Origin: JAVJSU01 sp040219275
Lineage (GTDB): Bacteria; Chloroflexota; Anaerolineae; Aggregatilineales; Phototrophicaceae
Length of the DNA: 64,000 bases
NCBI GenBank assembly: GCA_040219275.1
Contig: JAVJSU010000014.1
Span: forward strand, 43,928-107,927
Direction of reading: 5' to 3'
Numbering within the stretch: the first letter of the stretch is position 1; every line of letters starts with the position of its first letter. Positions 35,467-44,510 of this stretch are shown here, in pieces. The notes under the pieces are model-generated. The model was not told the origin of the DNA, did not search any database, and worked only from the letters and a program-made list of their open reading frames with translations. Both the position numbers and the translations under genes were made by a program.

Positions 35467-36159
35467 ATGGAATTTTTCCTCGATAGTGCGGATGTCGCGG
35501 TGATTGAAACGGCGTTGGAGATGTGGCATATTGACGGCATCACGACCAATCCGCGCAACATCGAACAAACAGGCAAGCCGTTTTTGCAGGTCATTAAGGC
35601 GATTGGTGAATTGGTGATCGGCACAAATAAGACCGTTTCCGTGCCGATTAATCCGTATTTTCATGACGATCATCAAAAGTTGGTCGATGAAGCGCATCGG
35701 CTCGTCGACATGAACCCGAATTTTGTCATCAAGATGGCGTGTACGGAACATGGTTTGCGGGCGTGTCAGGAATTGTCTGAAGAGGGCGTGCGTACCCACA
35801 TGAATTATTGCTTCAACCCGATGCAGGTGATGCAGGCGATGCGGATGGACGCGACGTTTATCTCGCCCTTCATTAGCTGGGAAGGCAGTACGGCGGATTC
35901 CGCACGGCAATTTATCAAGAACATCATGACCATCCGCAACAATTACGATTTTGAGAGTGAAATTCTGGTGTCGTCCGTCAAGACGATTCAGCATGTGACC
36001 GAGGCGGGGGTCGCCGGAGCGAATATCGTCACCGCGCCGCCGGATGTCTACAATGAAGCATTCGCCAACTCGCTGACAATGGAAGGCTTGACGAAAGCCG
36101 AACACGCATGGGACAACATCCCGCAGGAAGAAATTGAAACCAATACGTCTGAGTCGTAG
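35467..36159 (+). CDS. Transaldolase / fructose-6-phosphate aldolase-like
   Basis: 230 aa, the short TalC/FSA size. MEFFLDSADV supplies the active-site Asp6, TTNPR is the TNPS-type motif, and the Schiff-base Lys is K89 in NFVIKMACTEHG. The order fits class I aldolases of the transaldolase superfamily, acting on sugar phosphates. The departure from the usual VKIP motif makes the exact substrate uncertain. A terminator follows. Confidence 0.85.
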   Translation: MEFFLDSADVAVIETALEMWHIDGITTNPRNIEQTGKPFLQVIKAIGELVIGTNKTVSVPINPYFHDDHQKLVDEAHRLVDMNPNFVIKMACTEHGLRACQELSEEGVRTHMNYCFNPMQVMQAMRMDATFISPFISWEGSTADSARQFIKNIMTIRNNYDFESEILVSSVKTIQHVTEAGVAGANIVTAPPDVYNEAFANSLTMEGLTKAEHAWDNIPQEEIETNTSES

Positions 36160-36198
36160 TTGACTGCAAACAACGGTTAAATTTAGCCTCAAAAACAA

Positions 36199-36227
36199 CC
36201 CTCACCGATACAGGCTGAGGGCTTTTT
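36199..36227 (+). terminator. Terminator after the transaldolase gene
   Basis: CCCTCA and TGAGGG form the stem, with an 11-base loop and extra pairing inside, followed by CTTTTT. Confidence 0.7.
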
Positions 36228-36269
36228 GGACTTCGATCTGATGCGCCCTGAACTAAATTGTAAAGGTAA

Positions 36270-37475
36270 TCACTGTCCCTCATTCGTTACTGTAATTGTA
36301 AAGGGGGTGGCTGTATTTGATCCCCAGGGTCCCCAAAATGTCTCGTCGGTTTCGGCATCCGTCAGAATCCAGGGATGGGTAGCGAATGTTTCTTTCGGAA
36401 TGGTTGTACCGGGTAAAATAGTCCGATAAAGCACACGGTTGCAATTATAATCAATCCAATAAAGTAACACCGTGCGGTCACTACGATTGTCAACCGTAAA
36501 GGTATATAGCTCACTGCCGTCAACGGAACACGCTAATTCACTACCGCCATCCGCAGAGGCTTGTAAGTTCCCGCTAGAGGCTGACGGTGTGGCGGTTGTT
36601 CCGTCTGCATCATCGTCTACAATTGTTTCAATGATTTGTAGAGGTAGCGCAATTTCAATCTCTCGCTCCAGCAGAATTAATGGCAAACCGATTAGATCAT
36701 CCAGATCATAGGCTTGGGGTTGTCCCGGAGCATCCGCTACAATGCCGTCGTCGTCCAATTGAATCCGAACCTGGCTTCCTGCGGGCGCGGTTACGGTAAC
36801 ATCAAAGGCGGTGAGTGTTGCCTGACCTTCAATGACCGACACAATCATTTCTCCGCCAGCCTCCGCCTGCAAGAATGCAGTAGAACCCAGTTCAACCTGT
36901 ACACCATTTGCCTGAAACGTTACTTCGCCACTGCCTTCCGGTGTTTGGATCATGAGACCGTTTTGAGGGGCTTCTACACAATCAGGCTGTCCGATTCCGC
37001 TGGTAAAGTAGAAGGCTTGCATCGGTGCGGAAAATTCATTTTCTTCCGCTTCATTAGCCGTATCGGTATCGTCTTCAAGCGTGGAGTCAACAGTAGCATT
37101 TTCCAGCGTTACATCGCCAAAAAGTACGAAGGTTATGTTTTGTCCGGGTAGGGTGTCTGGAAGATTAGCTTGCATCGAGAGCATTGAAATACCCCAGAGC
37201 GCATCTTCTACGTCCATACCCCGGAGAGTGAGTCTCTGAATATCCTGTAGGAGGGCAATATCGCCCTCGGTGTCAAATGTGGCATCAGAGATTAGCTCTG
37301 CTTCTAAACTGTTATGTCCATAACAGGCTTGATTGCGTTGTAGTCCATCGCAAATGTTTCCTACTCTGGCGAGTGCCTGCTCCACAAGCTCCGAGCAGGT
37401 ATTTCCCTGTGCCTGAGTCATGCCAACACTCAGAATAATTCCTAGAAAAAATAGCTTCCCAAACCACGACTGCAT
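36270..37475 (-). CDS. Secreted protein with FecR-like and VHL-beta-like domains
   Basis: 401 aa. The signal peptide ends near GMTQAQG. A Cys-containing helical N-terminal part (NTCSELVEQALARVGNICDG) is followed by a beta-rich FecR-like segment (about 180-250: MIQTPEGSGEVTFQANGVQV, TVTAPAGSQVRIQ) and a Ser/Thr linker. The C-terminal 75 residues (FTVDNRSDRTVLLYWIDYN, LPGTTIPKETFATHPWILTD) follow the von Hippel-Lindau beta-domain pattern: N-R-S, V-x-L-x-W, L-x-P-G-T, H-x-W. VHL-beta domains are binding modules; the ligand here is unknown. Confidence 0.65.
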   Translation of the reverse strand: MQSWFGKLFFLGIILSVGMTQAQGNTCSELVEQALARVGNICDGLQRNQACYGHNSLEAELISDATFDTEGDIALLQDIQRLTLRGMDVEDALWGISMLSMQANLPDTLPGQNITFVLFGDVTLENATVDSTLEDDTDTANEAEENEFSAPMQAFYFTSGIGQPDCVEAPQNGLMIQTPEGSGEVTFQANGVQVELGSTAFLQAEAGGEMIVSVIEGQATLTAFDVTVTAPAGSQVRIQLDDDGIVADAPGQPQAYDLDDLIGLPLILLEREIEIALPLQIIETIVDDDADGTTATPSASSGNLQASADGGSELACSVDGSELYTFTVDNRSDRTVLLYWIDYNCNRVLYRTILPGTTIPKETFATHPWILTDAETDETFWGPWGSNTATPFTITVTNEGQ

Positions 37476-37636
37476 AGTATTTCACCTTCTGGAAGTATTT
37501 AAAATGTGTTCTCAAAGTATAGCAAGATTATGCAATGTGAAAAATAAATCGACCGGACAATATGGAAGCAAGCGATTGGATTTGACTCATGTCACAAATG
37601 ATTTACAATTTCTTACTTGAATTAACGTAGTTACGT

Positions 37637-38602
37637 ATGCTCCACAGTACCTTCACTATCCACCGCAAAGAAACGACCTGTTTAGTGTTTGAACTTTCTG
37701 AATTACCCGGTATTTTTATCAATAATATCGTGCCGATTCTGCTGATTGCAGGGGTCGGTTATTTTTCAGCGCGCTGGCTGGATGTTCCCGCCAAGCCGGT
37801 TGGTTCGCTGATTTATTATGTGTTCTCCCCCGTGCTCATCTTCGACTTGATTTATACCAGCGAGATCGACGGCGATGAATTTCTGTTGTTGTTTGTCGCG
37901 ACGGTAGCGTTTCAGTTATTGATTAGTGCTGTTACGTATGGCGCGTTGTATTTTCAGGAGGCGAGTCCGGTAGAGCGGGCGAATGTGCTGATCTCCACAT
38001 TTAGCCTGAACGCGGGCAATTACGGGCTGGCGCTGGTCAGTTTTGCGTTCGGCGCGGAGGTGTTGAGTCGGGCGGCGATTGTATTCGTCTCCAACACGAT
38101 CCTGAATTATAGTTTTGGCGTGTTTGTTGCGAGCAATGGTAAAGGCTCACCGCGAGATGCGCTGAAAAATGTGCTGGTCACGCCTGCTTTGTATGCGGTG
38201 GTGCTGGCGATTGTTTTACAGGCGACGAATACGACATTACCGCTGGCGATCAATCGCTCGGTGACCAGCATGGCGGGCGTGGCGATTCCGTTGATGCTGA
38301 TTCTGCTTGGTATTCAACTGGGGAGCTTCACCAATTTGAACCGTCTGCGGCTGGTGGGTACGGGCGTGTTTATTAAATTGTTGATCGCCCCGTTTATCGC
38401 GCTCGGTCTGGTGCTTTTGCTGAGCATCCATGACGAAGCGCGCATTGCGTTTATCATGCAGGCGAGTATGCCGACGGCGGTGGTCAGTATCATCCTGACG
38501 ACGGAATTTGATCTTGATGCAGAATTGGCGCTCAATTTGATTATGGTGTCGACCTTCCTCAGCCCGATCACGCTCTCAATTCTCATAGCTATCTTGACGT
38601 AG
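37637..38602 (+). CDS. AEC (auxin efflux carrier) family transporter
   Basis: Up to 321 aa, about ten helices. VPILLIAGVGYFSARWLDVP, the NAGNYGLAL motif and the ending MQASMPTAVVSIILTTEFDLD are AEC-family hallmarks. Carriers of this family move organic acids, amino acids or auxin-like anions. The start is uncertain: the ATG at 37637 lacks a good ribosome site, and a GTG at 37685 sits nearer the conserved part. Confidence 0.85.
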   Translation: MLHSTFTIHRKETTCLVFELSELPGIFINNIVPILLIAGVGYFSARWLDVPAKPVGSLIYYVFSPVLIFDLIYTSEIDGDEFLLLFVATVAFQLLISAVTYGALYFQEASPVERANVLISTFSLNAGNYGLALVSFAFGAEVLSRAAIVFVSNTILNYSFGVFVASNGKGSPRDALKNVLVTPALYAVVLAIVLQATNTTLPLAINRSVTSMAGVAIPLMLILLGIQLGSFTNLNRLRLVGTGVFIKLLIAPFIALGLVLLLSIHDEARIAFIMQASMPTAVVSIILTTEFDLDAELALNLIMVSTFLSPITLSILIAILT

Positions 38603-38745
38603 CTTGCTACACAGATACGGAACGGACATTACCCGTTCCCTACGTTATGTGATATTTCCCCAAAACCTTAAGATGAAGTACGCTCCTTTTTCCGGTAAAC
38701 TTAAAGTAATAGGGATGGCTTGTCTGTGTGTGGGGAGTATACGGT

Positions 38746-39330
38746 ATGCGAATACAAGATTACGATGAGATCACCGAGGATATTGTCCGTCAGCGCAATT
38801 GGACGGAAGACGAATTAAAGGCACAGGGTTATAGCTATTACGAACGCAAAAAAGACGTGGTATTAGCGCGGAAATTGCCGGATAGCGAAGCCCCGAAGAC
38901 CATCCGCACGGCACAGGGCGACACACTGATTGCACAGGAAGGCTATATCATCTGTTATAGCAGTAGCGAGGGCGAATTTGACTCGCTGGAGAAATTTGTG
39001 CAGTGGCCCGTGGAGCCGTCAATCTTCGCTAAAACATATAAACGCTGGGATGATCCTGATTGGCAACCCGACCCCGCACAACTCAAGCTCATCGCGCTGG
39101 GATGCAAACCGTATTATAAATTCGTGGGTGTGTGGGTGAAAAAGGCGAAAGATGATGTGCTTCTGCAAAGCCTTGAACATGCCGAACCGGTAAAGGTCAA
39201 AACAGGGCAATACATCGCCATTGGCTCCGACGGCGAACCGTATAGCATGGGCGAAAATACCCTGCATTCACGGTATAAATCGTCCGGTTGGCGAGTGATG
39301 AGTTGGATGAAGCGTATATTTAAGGGTTGA
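38746..39330 (+). CDS. Hypothetical protein with PGDYG-like repeats
   Basis: 194 aa from the ATG at 38746; GGGGAG eight bases upstream favours it over a GTG at 38728. Soluble. Segments such as AQEGYIICYSSSEGEF followed by FAKTYKRW, and VKTGQYIAIGSDGEPYSMG followed by SRYKSS, look like two copies of the small PGDYG motif. Function unknown. Confidence 0.55.
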   Translation: MRIQDYDEITEDIVRQRNWTEDELKAQGYSYYERKKDVVLARKLPDSEAPKTIRTAQGDTLIAQEGYIICYSSSEGEFDSLEKFVQWPVEPSIFAKTYKRWDDPDWQPDPAQLKLIALGCKPYYKFVGVWVKKAKDDVLLQSLEHAEPVKVKTGQYIAIGSDGEPYSMGENTLHSRYKSSGWRVMSWMKRIFKG

Positions 39331-39358
39331 GTTTTGCAGGGGCGCAACAGGTTGCAGA

Positions 39359-39414
39359 TTAGAAAATTAATCACATAACGAAAATTGCCGGGCGACCTAG
39401 CAGGTCGCCCCTAC
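39359..39414 (+). repeat. Dispersed palindromic repeat, family 2, copy 2
   Basis: GAAAATTAATCACATAACG, then GGGCGACCTAGCAGGTCGCC and CCTAC. It is nearly identical to the copy at 33991 over its full length of about 56 bases. Confidence 0.7.
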
Positions 39415-39447
39415 AGTTATCCCATGCAGATTGCCCCGATGCCCTAC

Positions 39448-40542
39448 CTACCGCATGAGTTGGCGCGGGTATCTGGTGAGCACATCTACGCCGGTTTCGG
39501 TAACGGCGACATCATCCTCGATGCGAACGCCACCCAACCCCGGCACGTAAATCCCCGGTTCGACAGTGAAAACCATTCCCGGTTGTAAGGTATCGCTGAC
39601 TCCGCCAGCAATTTGGGGCAATTCATGCCCTTCCAGTCCGAGTCCGTGTCCGGTGCGGTGGATGAAATATTCGCCATAGCCCGCCGCGACAATTTCATCA
39701 CGCGCCGCTTTATCAACATCGCCACAGGATACGCCCGGCGCGGCGATTGCGATTGCCGCCCGATTCGCCGCCAATACCGCATCGTAAATTTTCTGCATTT
39801 CGGCGGTGGGTGTGCCGAGGCAGAAGGTGCGCGTGATGTCCGCTGGATAGCCCTCGAATTTGCCGCCAAAATCAATCAGCAGAAATTCGCCTTCTTGAAG
39901 TTTGCGCTCGGTCATGAAGCCGTGTGGTAAGGCGCTGTTGGGTCCGGTCTGGATGAGCGGGGAAAAGGCTTCACCGACACTGCCTTCAAGCACCATCAAA
40001 CGGGAGAGTTCTGTGCCGATTGCCATTTCCGTCATGCCGGGTTCGACCCACGCCACGAGGCGCTCTAATGCGCGTTCGCTCATCTGGATGGCTTTACGCA
40101 TGGCTTCAACTTCTGTGGATGTTTTGATAGCGCGAATATCGAGAAGTTGTTTGCCCACGTTGCTGATTTTGCCGATGCCTGCCTGCTCGAAGGCGTGATA
40201 TTCAAAGACGCGCATGGTCTGCCCATCCACGCCGATGGTTTCTCCCTTCAAGCCGAGTTCGCGCACGGCACGCTCAAATGCCCCCTGAAAGCCCTCGACA
40301 TCTGACCATGCGATCACGCGGACTTCTAAATCATCCCGCGCTTTGATTTTGGGGACTTCGAGTTCCGGTATGATAACGGACATCTGCCCATCCGCGCCGA
40401 AAATTGCCAGCGTGGGGCGCTCTGAGAGGTGAAAATGTAAGCCAGTAAAATATACCATGTTCGCGCCGGGGACGATGACGGTTGCGGCGACATCGTTCAT
40501 TTGCGCTAATTTTGCCTGTCGTTCTGTAAAATCAAAGTTCAT
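39448..40542 (-). CDS. M24 family metallopeptidase (Xaa-Pro type)
   Basis: 364 aa from the ATG at 40542; an in-frame GTG lies at 40554. An N-terminal creatinase-like domain (1-130) precedes a pita-bread catalytic domain with all five metal ligands visible: Asp in LLIDFGG, Asp in ADITRTF, His in HRTGHGLGLEGHE, Glu in VEPGIY and Glu in VRIEDD. It should cleave Xaa-Pro dipeptides or N-terminal Xaa-Pro bonds with two metal ions in the cytosol. Confidence 0.9.
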   Translation of the reverse strand: MNFDFTERQAKLAQMNDVAATVIVPGANMVYFTGLHFHLSERPTLAIFGADGQMSVIIPELEVPKIKARDDLEVRVIAWSDVEGFQGAFERAVRELGLKGETIGVDGQTMRVFEYHAFEQAGIGKISNVGKQLLDIRAIKTSTEVEAMRKAIQMSERALERLVAWVEPGMTEMAIGTELSRLMVLEGSVGEAFSPLIQTGPNSALPHGFMTERKLQEGEFLLIDFGGKFEGYPADITRTFCLGTPTAEMQKIYDAVLAANRAAIAIAAPGVSCGDVDKAARDEIVAAGYGEYFIHRTGHGLGLEGHELPQIAGGVSDTLQPGMVFTVEPGIYVPGLGGVRIEDDVAVTETGVDVLTRYPRQLMR

Positions 40543-40613
40543 CGTTTGTCTCACTTATGTAGGTGCCTGTAAAAACATAGCGTCACATCGGGCTGAAACC
40601 CCATTATTGACGT

Positions 40614-40711
40614 TTGAATATTTAATTCGATAACACTGAGGCGGGCGACCAAGCTGGTCGCCCCTACAAAAGGCGCTCGTTTTTCGTAGGGGCGAACTGC
40701 CAGTTCGCCCC
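40614..40711. repeat. Family 2 repeats, inverted pair
   Basis: A family-2 copy ending CGGGCGACCAAGCTGGTCGC and CCCTAC (to 40667), followed by an inverted related unit GTAGGGGCGAACTGCCAGTT and CGCCCC (40686-40711). Together they form a head-to-head pair upstream of the M24 gene. Confidence 0.65.
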
Positions 40712-40819
40712 ATCGTCCGTTCTCTATCTAATTTTTCAATCAACAATAGCCTCCGTCGAACGTTGGGACTAACCCTTTAGCGTTTTGACTAAAAACTAAT
40801 CACTCATAACCGCTTACTG

Positions 40820-42328
40820 TTATAAAAGCGGTGATTTTTCCATATCCGCGTAATCGTAGACGAGTTCACGCCATGCACGCCCCAATCGTCTAAAACCTTC
40901 TTCGATGATTTCCGGCGGATGATAGGCGAAGTTCAGGCGGACTTTATACGCGCCACCGCTATTGGTATAAAAGACGTTGCCGATTGCATACGCGACACCT
41001 GCTTGAATCGCGGAGACGTAGAGTTCGGCGGCGGTGGGTCCGGTGTGAGGGAATTCTGCCCACAGAGTCATGCCACCCTGCGGGACTTTCCAGCGCATCC
41101 CCGGTGGTAAATAGGTTTTTGCGGCGACAATTGCGGCATCCCGTCTGCGGTGCATTTCGGTGTTGTTGCGCTCTAATTGACCGGAAAGCGTGCCCCGTTC
41201 TAGCAAGAGGTGAATCACACGTTGATTAAGCGACGATGTGGAAATATCTGCCGCACGCTTCACATAGAGCAGACGTTGATAATAGCGACTGTTGGCGATG
41301 ATATAGCCGATTCGCATCCCCGGCGCGAGCATTTTGGTGAATCCGCTGGCGTGAATGACGATTCCGGTTTCATCGAGGGCTTTCAACGGTGGAACGGAGT
41401 CACCTTCAAAGCGGAACTCCTGATAAATGGCATCTTCCAGCACATGCACGCCATAATCGTTGGCGAGGTTGAGCAATTGACGGCGACGATGCAGGGGCAT
41501 GACGTGTCCGGTGGGGTTCTGGAATGTGGGCATGACATAGATGAGCTTGGGCTTGTTGTCGATCATGTAATTTTCAAGACAATCCAGCCGAATGCCCTCG
41601 TCGTCGGTTTGAATACCCTGCACGTTGACTCTGCGGGTGCGGGCAATGTCGATCATACCGATGTAGGTCGGGTTTTCGGTAACGAAGGTTTCGCCCTCGC
41701 TCAACAATGCCTGAATCACCAGATCAATCGCCTGTTGAGTGCCACCGGTAATCAGCACATCCGCCGGACTGCACCGGATGCCTAATGCGCTGACATAATC
41801 ACGCACGGCATTGCGTAAGGGACCGTAGCCTTCCGGCATTTCATAACCGAACACGCGATGTCCGTCACGCTCAACCACCGTGTTGATGGCATCACGCAGG
41901 GCGGCAAATGGCACAAATTCATCGGGTGGAGAGCCACCGCCGAAGCTAATTACGCCGGTTTTACGACTCATCCGCATCATCTCGCGCAGAGAGCGATTCG
42001 GTCCGAGGTCGTCAATGGGATTGCTGGTGCCATCATTGCTCATCTGGTCGTTCATCGGTGTGCCGCCGTTGCTATCTTTGGCGACAAACGTGCCACGTCC
42101 GGCATGGGCGCTTAAATAGCCCTCGGAACGTAATTCCGCGTAGGCATTGACCACGCTAATCCGGCTAATGTTGAGTTGGCGGGCAAGATCACGGCTGGCA
42201 GGCAGGCGCGTTCCGGCGGGTAGATCGCCACTTTCAATTTGCACACGCACATGGCGAATGAGTTGGCGATAAATCGGTTCTTCGCCATCCCTATCCAGAG
42301 CGATGGACAGATTTGGGGTATCTAACAT
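40820..42328 (-). CDS. MocR-like regulator: GntR domain fused to PLP aminotransferase
   Basis: About 502 aa from the ATG at 42328 (GGAG nine bases upstream; an in-frame GTG lies at 42343). The GntR winged helix is at about 15-85 (IYRQLIRHVRVQIESGDLPA, GTRLPASRDLARQLNISR). A fold-type-I aminotransferase domain has TGGTQQAIDL, the PTFQNPTGHVMP motif and the PLP-binding Lys in HASGFTKMLAPGMRIGYI. MocR proteins sense PLP or an amino acid derivative and regulate transport or metabolism; 2-aminoadipate-type aminotransferase activity is the alternative. Confidence 0.88.
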   Translation of the reverse strand: MLDTPNLSIALDRDGEEPIYRQLIRHVRVQIESGDLPAGTRLPASRDLARQLNISRISVVNAYAELRSEGYLSAHAGRGTFVAKDSNGGTPMNDQMSNDGTSNPIDDLGPNRSLREMMRMSRKTGVISFGGGSPPDEFVPFAALRDAINTVVERDGHRVFGYEMPEGYGPLRNAVRDYVSALGIRCSPADVLITGGTQQAIDLVIQALLSEGETFVTENPTYIGMIDIARTRRVNVQGIQTDDEGIRLDCLENYMIDNKPKLIYVMPTFQNPTGHVMPLHRRRQLLNLANDYGVHVLEDAIYQEFRFEGDSVPPLKALDETGIVIHASGFTKMLAPGMRIGYIIANSRYYQRLLYVKRAADISTSSLNQRVIHLLLERGTLSGQLERNNTEMHRRRDAAIVAAKTYLPPGMRWKVPQGGMTLWAEFPHTGPTAAELYVSAIQAGVAYAIGNVFYTNSGGAYKVRLNFAYHPPEIIEEGFRRLGRAWRELVYDYADMEKSPLL

Positions 42329-42474
42329 GGGGGGGTGCTCCACAGGACTGTTGATTCGTCGTTAGCACGCCAATAATACCAATTTGGACTGCAATGGTCA
42401 ATTAGAAACTGCACCTATTTTTGATGAGGTGGGGTGGGGGCATATTGTTTATGCCCCCGAACGTAGATTTTTGG

Positions 42475-43068
42475 TTAGGGCTGGCAGGGTGTGAGTTCGT
42501 CCACCACGTCTTCACGTAGCCATCCGGCGATAGGTGCGCCGTCGAGTTCTGTCTCGATGTAGTACCAATAATAGCCATCGGGATCAACTGTGTCGCTGAC
42601 GGCGTACACGTCGACTTCTGCGGCGATAGGCAATTGCGCGACAAGATCAGAACCGGCGAAGGCTTCTGTGCGGACGTTAATCAGCGCGTCCCGATTATTG
42701 CGTACCGAACAAACAGGCGCAGGTGTGGGCGTAAAGGTCGGCGTGAAGGTCGCCGTTGATGTGAATGTGGGTGTTGATGTGGGTGTTTCCGTGGCTGTAG
42801 CGGTATTTGTTGGCGTGAATGTTTCGGTTGGTGTGGCGGTATTGGATGCTGTGACTGTCGGCGTTAGCGTTTCGGTAAAGGTCGCGGTCGCGGTGGGTGT
42901 GTCGGTTGCCGTAGGAATGGCTGTTGGGACGAAGGTAGCGGTGGAAACATCAAGCTCTGTGATGACATCTTCAAAGACGTTGCCCACTGCTGGACCAATT
43001 AATGCTAAAAATGCGAAAATGATAATGCCGAACAAAAAGGATAGTTGTGTTAGACAGCCGTTGAGCAT
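42475..43068 (-). CDS. Membrane-anchored SH3b-domain protein with Thr/Pro linker
   Basis: 197 aa. One N-terminal helix (LSFLFGIIIFAFLALIG), a low-complexity Thr/Pro/Ala linker (about 45-118, repeats of TATxTPT type) and a C-terminal bacterial SH3 domain (NVRTEAFAGSDLVAQLP, YYWYYIETELDGAPIAGWLR). SH3b modules bind peptidoglycan peptides or metals. Two Cys flank the SH3b domain and could pair. The linker DNA is a GT-rich near-repeat. Confidence 0.7.
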   Translation of the reverse strand: MLNGCLTQLSFLFGIIIFAFLALIGPAVGNVFEDVITELDVSTATFVPTAIPTATDTPTATATFTETLTPTVTASNTATPTETFTPTNTATATETPTSTPTFTSTATFTPTFTPTPAPVCSVRNNRDALINVRTEAFAGSDLVAQLPIAAEVDVYAVSDTVDPDGYYWYYIETELDGAPIAGWLREDVVDELTPCQP

Positions 43069-43140
43069 CTTTTTCCCCTATTTCATGACCAAGGATAGGT
43101 CAATTATAGCGTGATTTATGAACTTCTGCATTACGATCTA

Positions 43141-44043
43141 CTAACTTTTGAGATGGCGCAGGGTGGCGCGGAGGATGCGCGTAAATTCACGGTGTACGTC
43201 GTCCGGTTCGTAGCCTTTGCGGGCGATGAGCGTCGGCTGGCTGATAAGGCGGGGCATGTCTTCCAGATTAAGATAGGCGAGTTCTCCGCGATCTACGGCA
43301 GATTTGACGTAACTTTCTGGCAGAAAGGTCACGCCCTCGCCACTGGTCACCAGTTGACGCGCCATAACCATTGGCACTTTGATGATCGCGCCGCCGCTTC
43401 CCCGCCGCGCATATTCCACCAATTTATCGACGAAGGTCGTCATGCGCGGGAACATAGACACGCGATAAATCGTATGCCCGTAGATGTCTTCCATACGCAG
43501 GTTTTCCGTGTGTCCGGCTAGGGGATGCGACGCACCGACGACTGCGCGGATGGGGTCTTGAAAGCGTGCCAGCACAGAAAATTGCCCGTCATAAACCGGC
43601 GCATTGACCAAGCCGAGCGTCATCACACGGTCTTCCAGCATATCGTAGATGGTCGTTTTGTTGCGTTCGCGGATGAGTATGTCGACGGTCGGGTGCTGAA
43701 AACGAAAATTCTTGAGCACTTCCACCAGAAAACTGAGCACAAACGGGGCGGGCGCGGCGATACGCACTTCGCCGAGTTTGCCACTATGGAAGCCCTCCAC
43801 CTCGCGCACGGCATCATCCATCACGGCGAGCATCCGTTTGGCGTAGGGCAAAAAGCGTTCGCCGAGCGGGGTTAATGTGAGCTTTCTGCCACCGCGATCA
43901 AACAACGTGCCGCCGAGTTCGACTTCGAGCGTGCTGATGCGCGTGCTGATTGCCGGTTGGGTTAAGCCGAGTGCTTCCGCCGCACGGGTAAAACTGCCAT
44001 CGCGTGCGGCACGTTCAAAGGCTTGAAGCTGTCCGATTTCCAT
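43141..44043 (-). CDS. LysR family transcriptional regulator
   Basis: 300 aa. The winged HTH is typical (MEIGQLQAFERAARDGSFTR, AAEALGLTQPAISTRISTLE), followed by the periplasmic-binding-protein-like effector domain. It is transcribed divergently from the VOC/methyltransferase cluster, the classical layout of a LysR regulator and its target, with a 99-base shared region. Confidence 0.9.
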   Translation of the reverse strand: MEIGQLQAFERAARDGSFTRAAEALGLTQPAISTRISTLEVELGGTLFDRGGRKLTLTPLGERFLPYAKRMLAVMDDAVREVEGFHSGKLGEVRIAAPAPFVLSFLVEVLKNFRFQHPTVDILIRERNKTTIYDMLEDRVMTLGLVNAPVYDGQFSVLARFQDPIRAVVGASHPLAGHTENLRMEDIYGHTIYRVSMFPRMTTFVDKLVEYARRGSGGAIIKVPMVMARQLVTSGEGVTFLPESYVKSAVDRGELAYLNLEDMPRLISQPTLIARKGYEPDDVHREFTRILRATLRHLKS

Positions 44044-44142
44044 AAAATTTCTTTATACCATACCAAACCAATATAGTAGGAAATTATGCCAGAAATCGCG
44101 TTAAGATCAAAATAAGTGGCTGAGAAAACGAGAGGCGCACGT

Positions 44143-44508
44143 ATGACCATCATTGCTATTCATCATGTACAGATTACGATTCCGAAGGGGGAGGAAGAGA
44201 CTGCACGCGAATTTTATTGTGGCGCGCTTGGTCTGGTAGAAATCCCGAAGCCGGAGAGTTTACAGGGGCGTGGTGGCTTCTGGCTGGAGATCGGCACACA
44301 GCAAATTCACATCGGCACGGAGGACGGCGTGAATCGCTCTGCGAGTAAGGCGCACATCGCCTATCAGGTGGCTGATGTGGCGACGTGGCGGGAAAGACTG
44401 GGCGACTACGGGATAGACATTGGCGACTCTGTGCCGATTTCCGGTTATGATCGCTTTGAATGTCGTGATCCGTTCGGCAATCGGTTGGAGTTTATTCAGG
44501 ACCTATAA
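44143..44508 (+). CDS. VOC family (glyoxalase/bleomycin-resistance) protein
   Basis: 121 aa from the ATG at 44143, which has GAGAGG seven bases upstream; a GTG at 44116 is less likely. IIAIHHVQITIPKGEEETAR with the metal-binding His of the first half, and the Glu in FGNRLEFIQDL near the end, mark a single-chain VOC fold. Substrate unknown. It is the first gene of a short cluster with two methyltransferases. Confidence 0.8.
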   Translation: MTIIAIHHVQITIPKGEEETAREFYCGALGLVEIPKPESLQGRGGFWLEIGTQQIHIGTEDGVNRSASKAHIAYQVADVATWRERLGDYGIDIGDSVPISGYDRFECRDPFGNRLEFIQDL

Positions 44509-44510
44509 AC

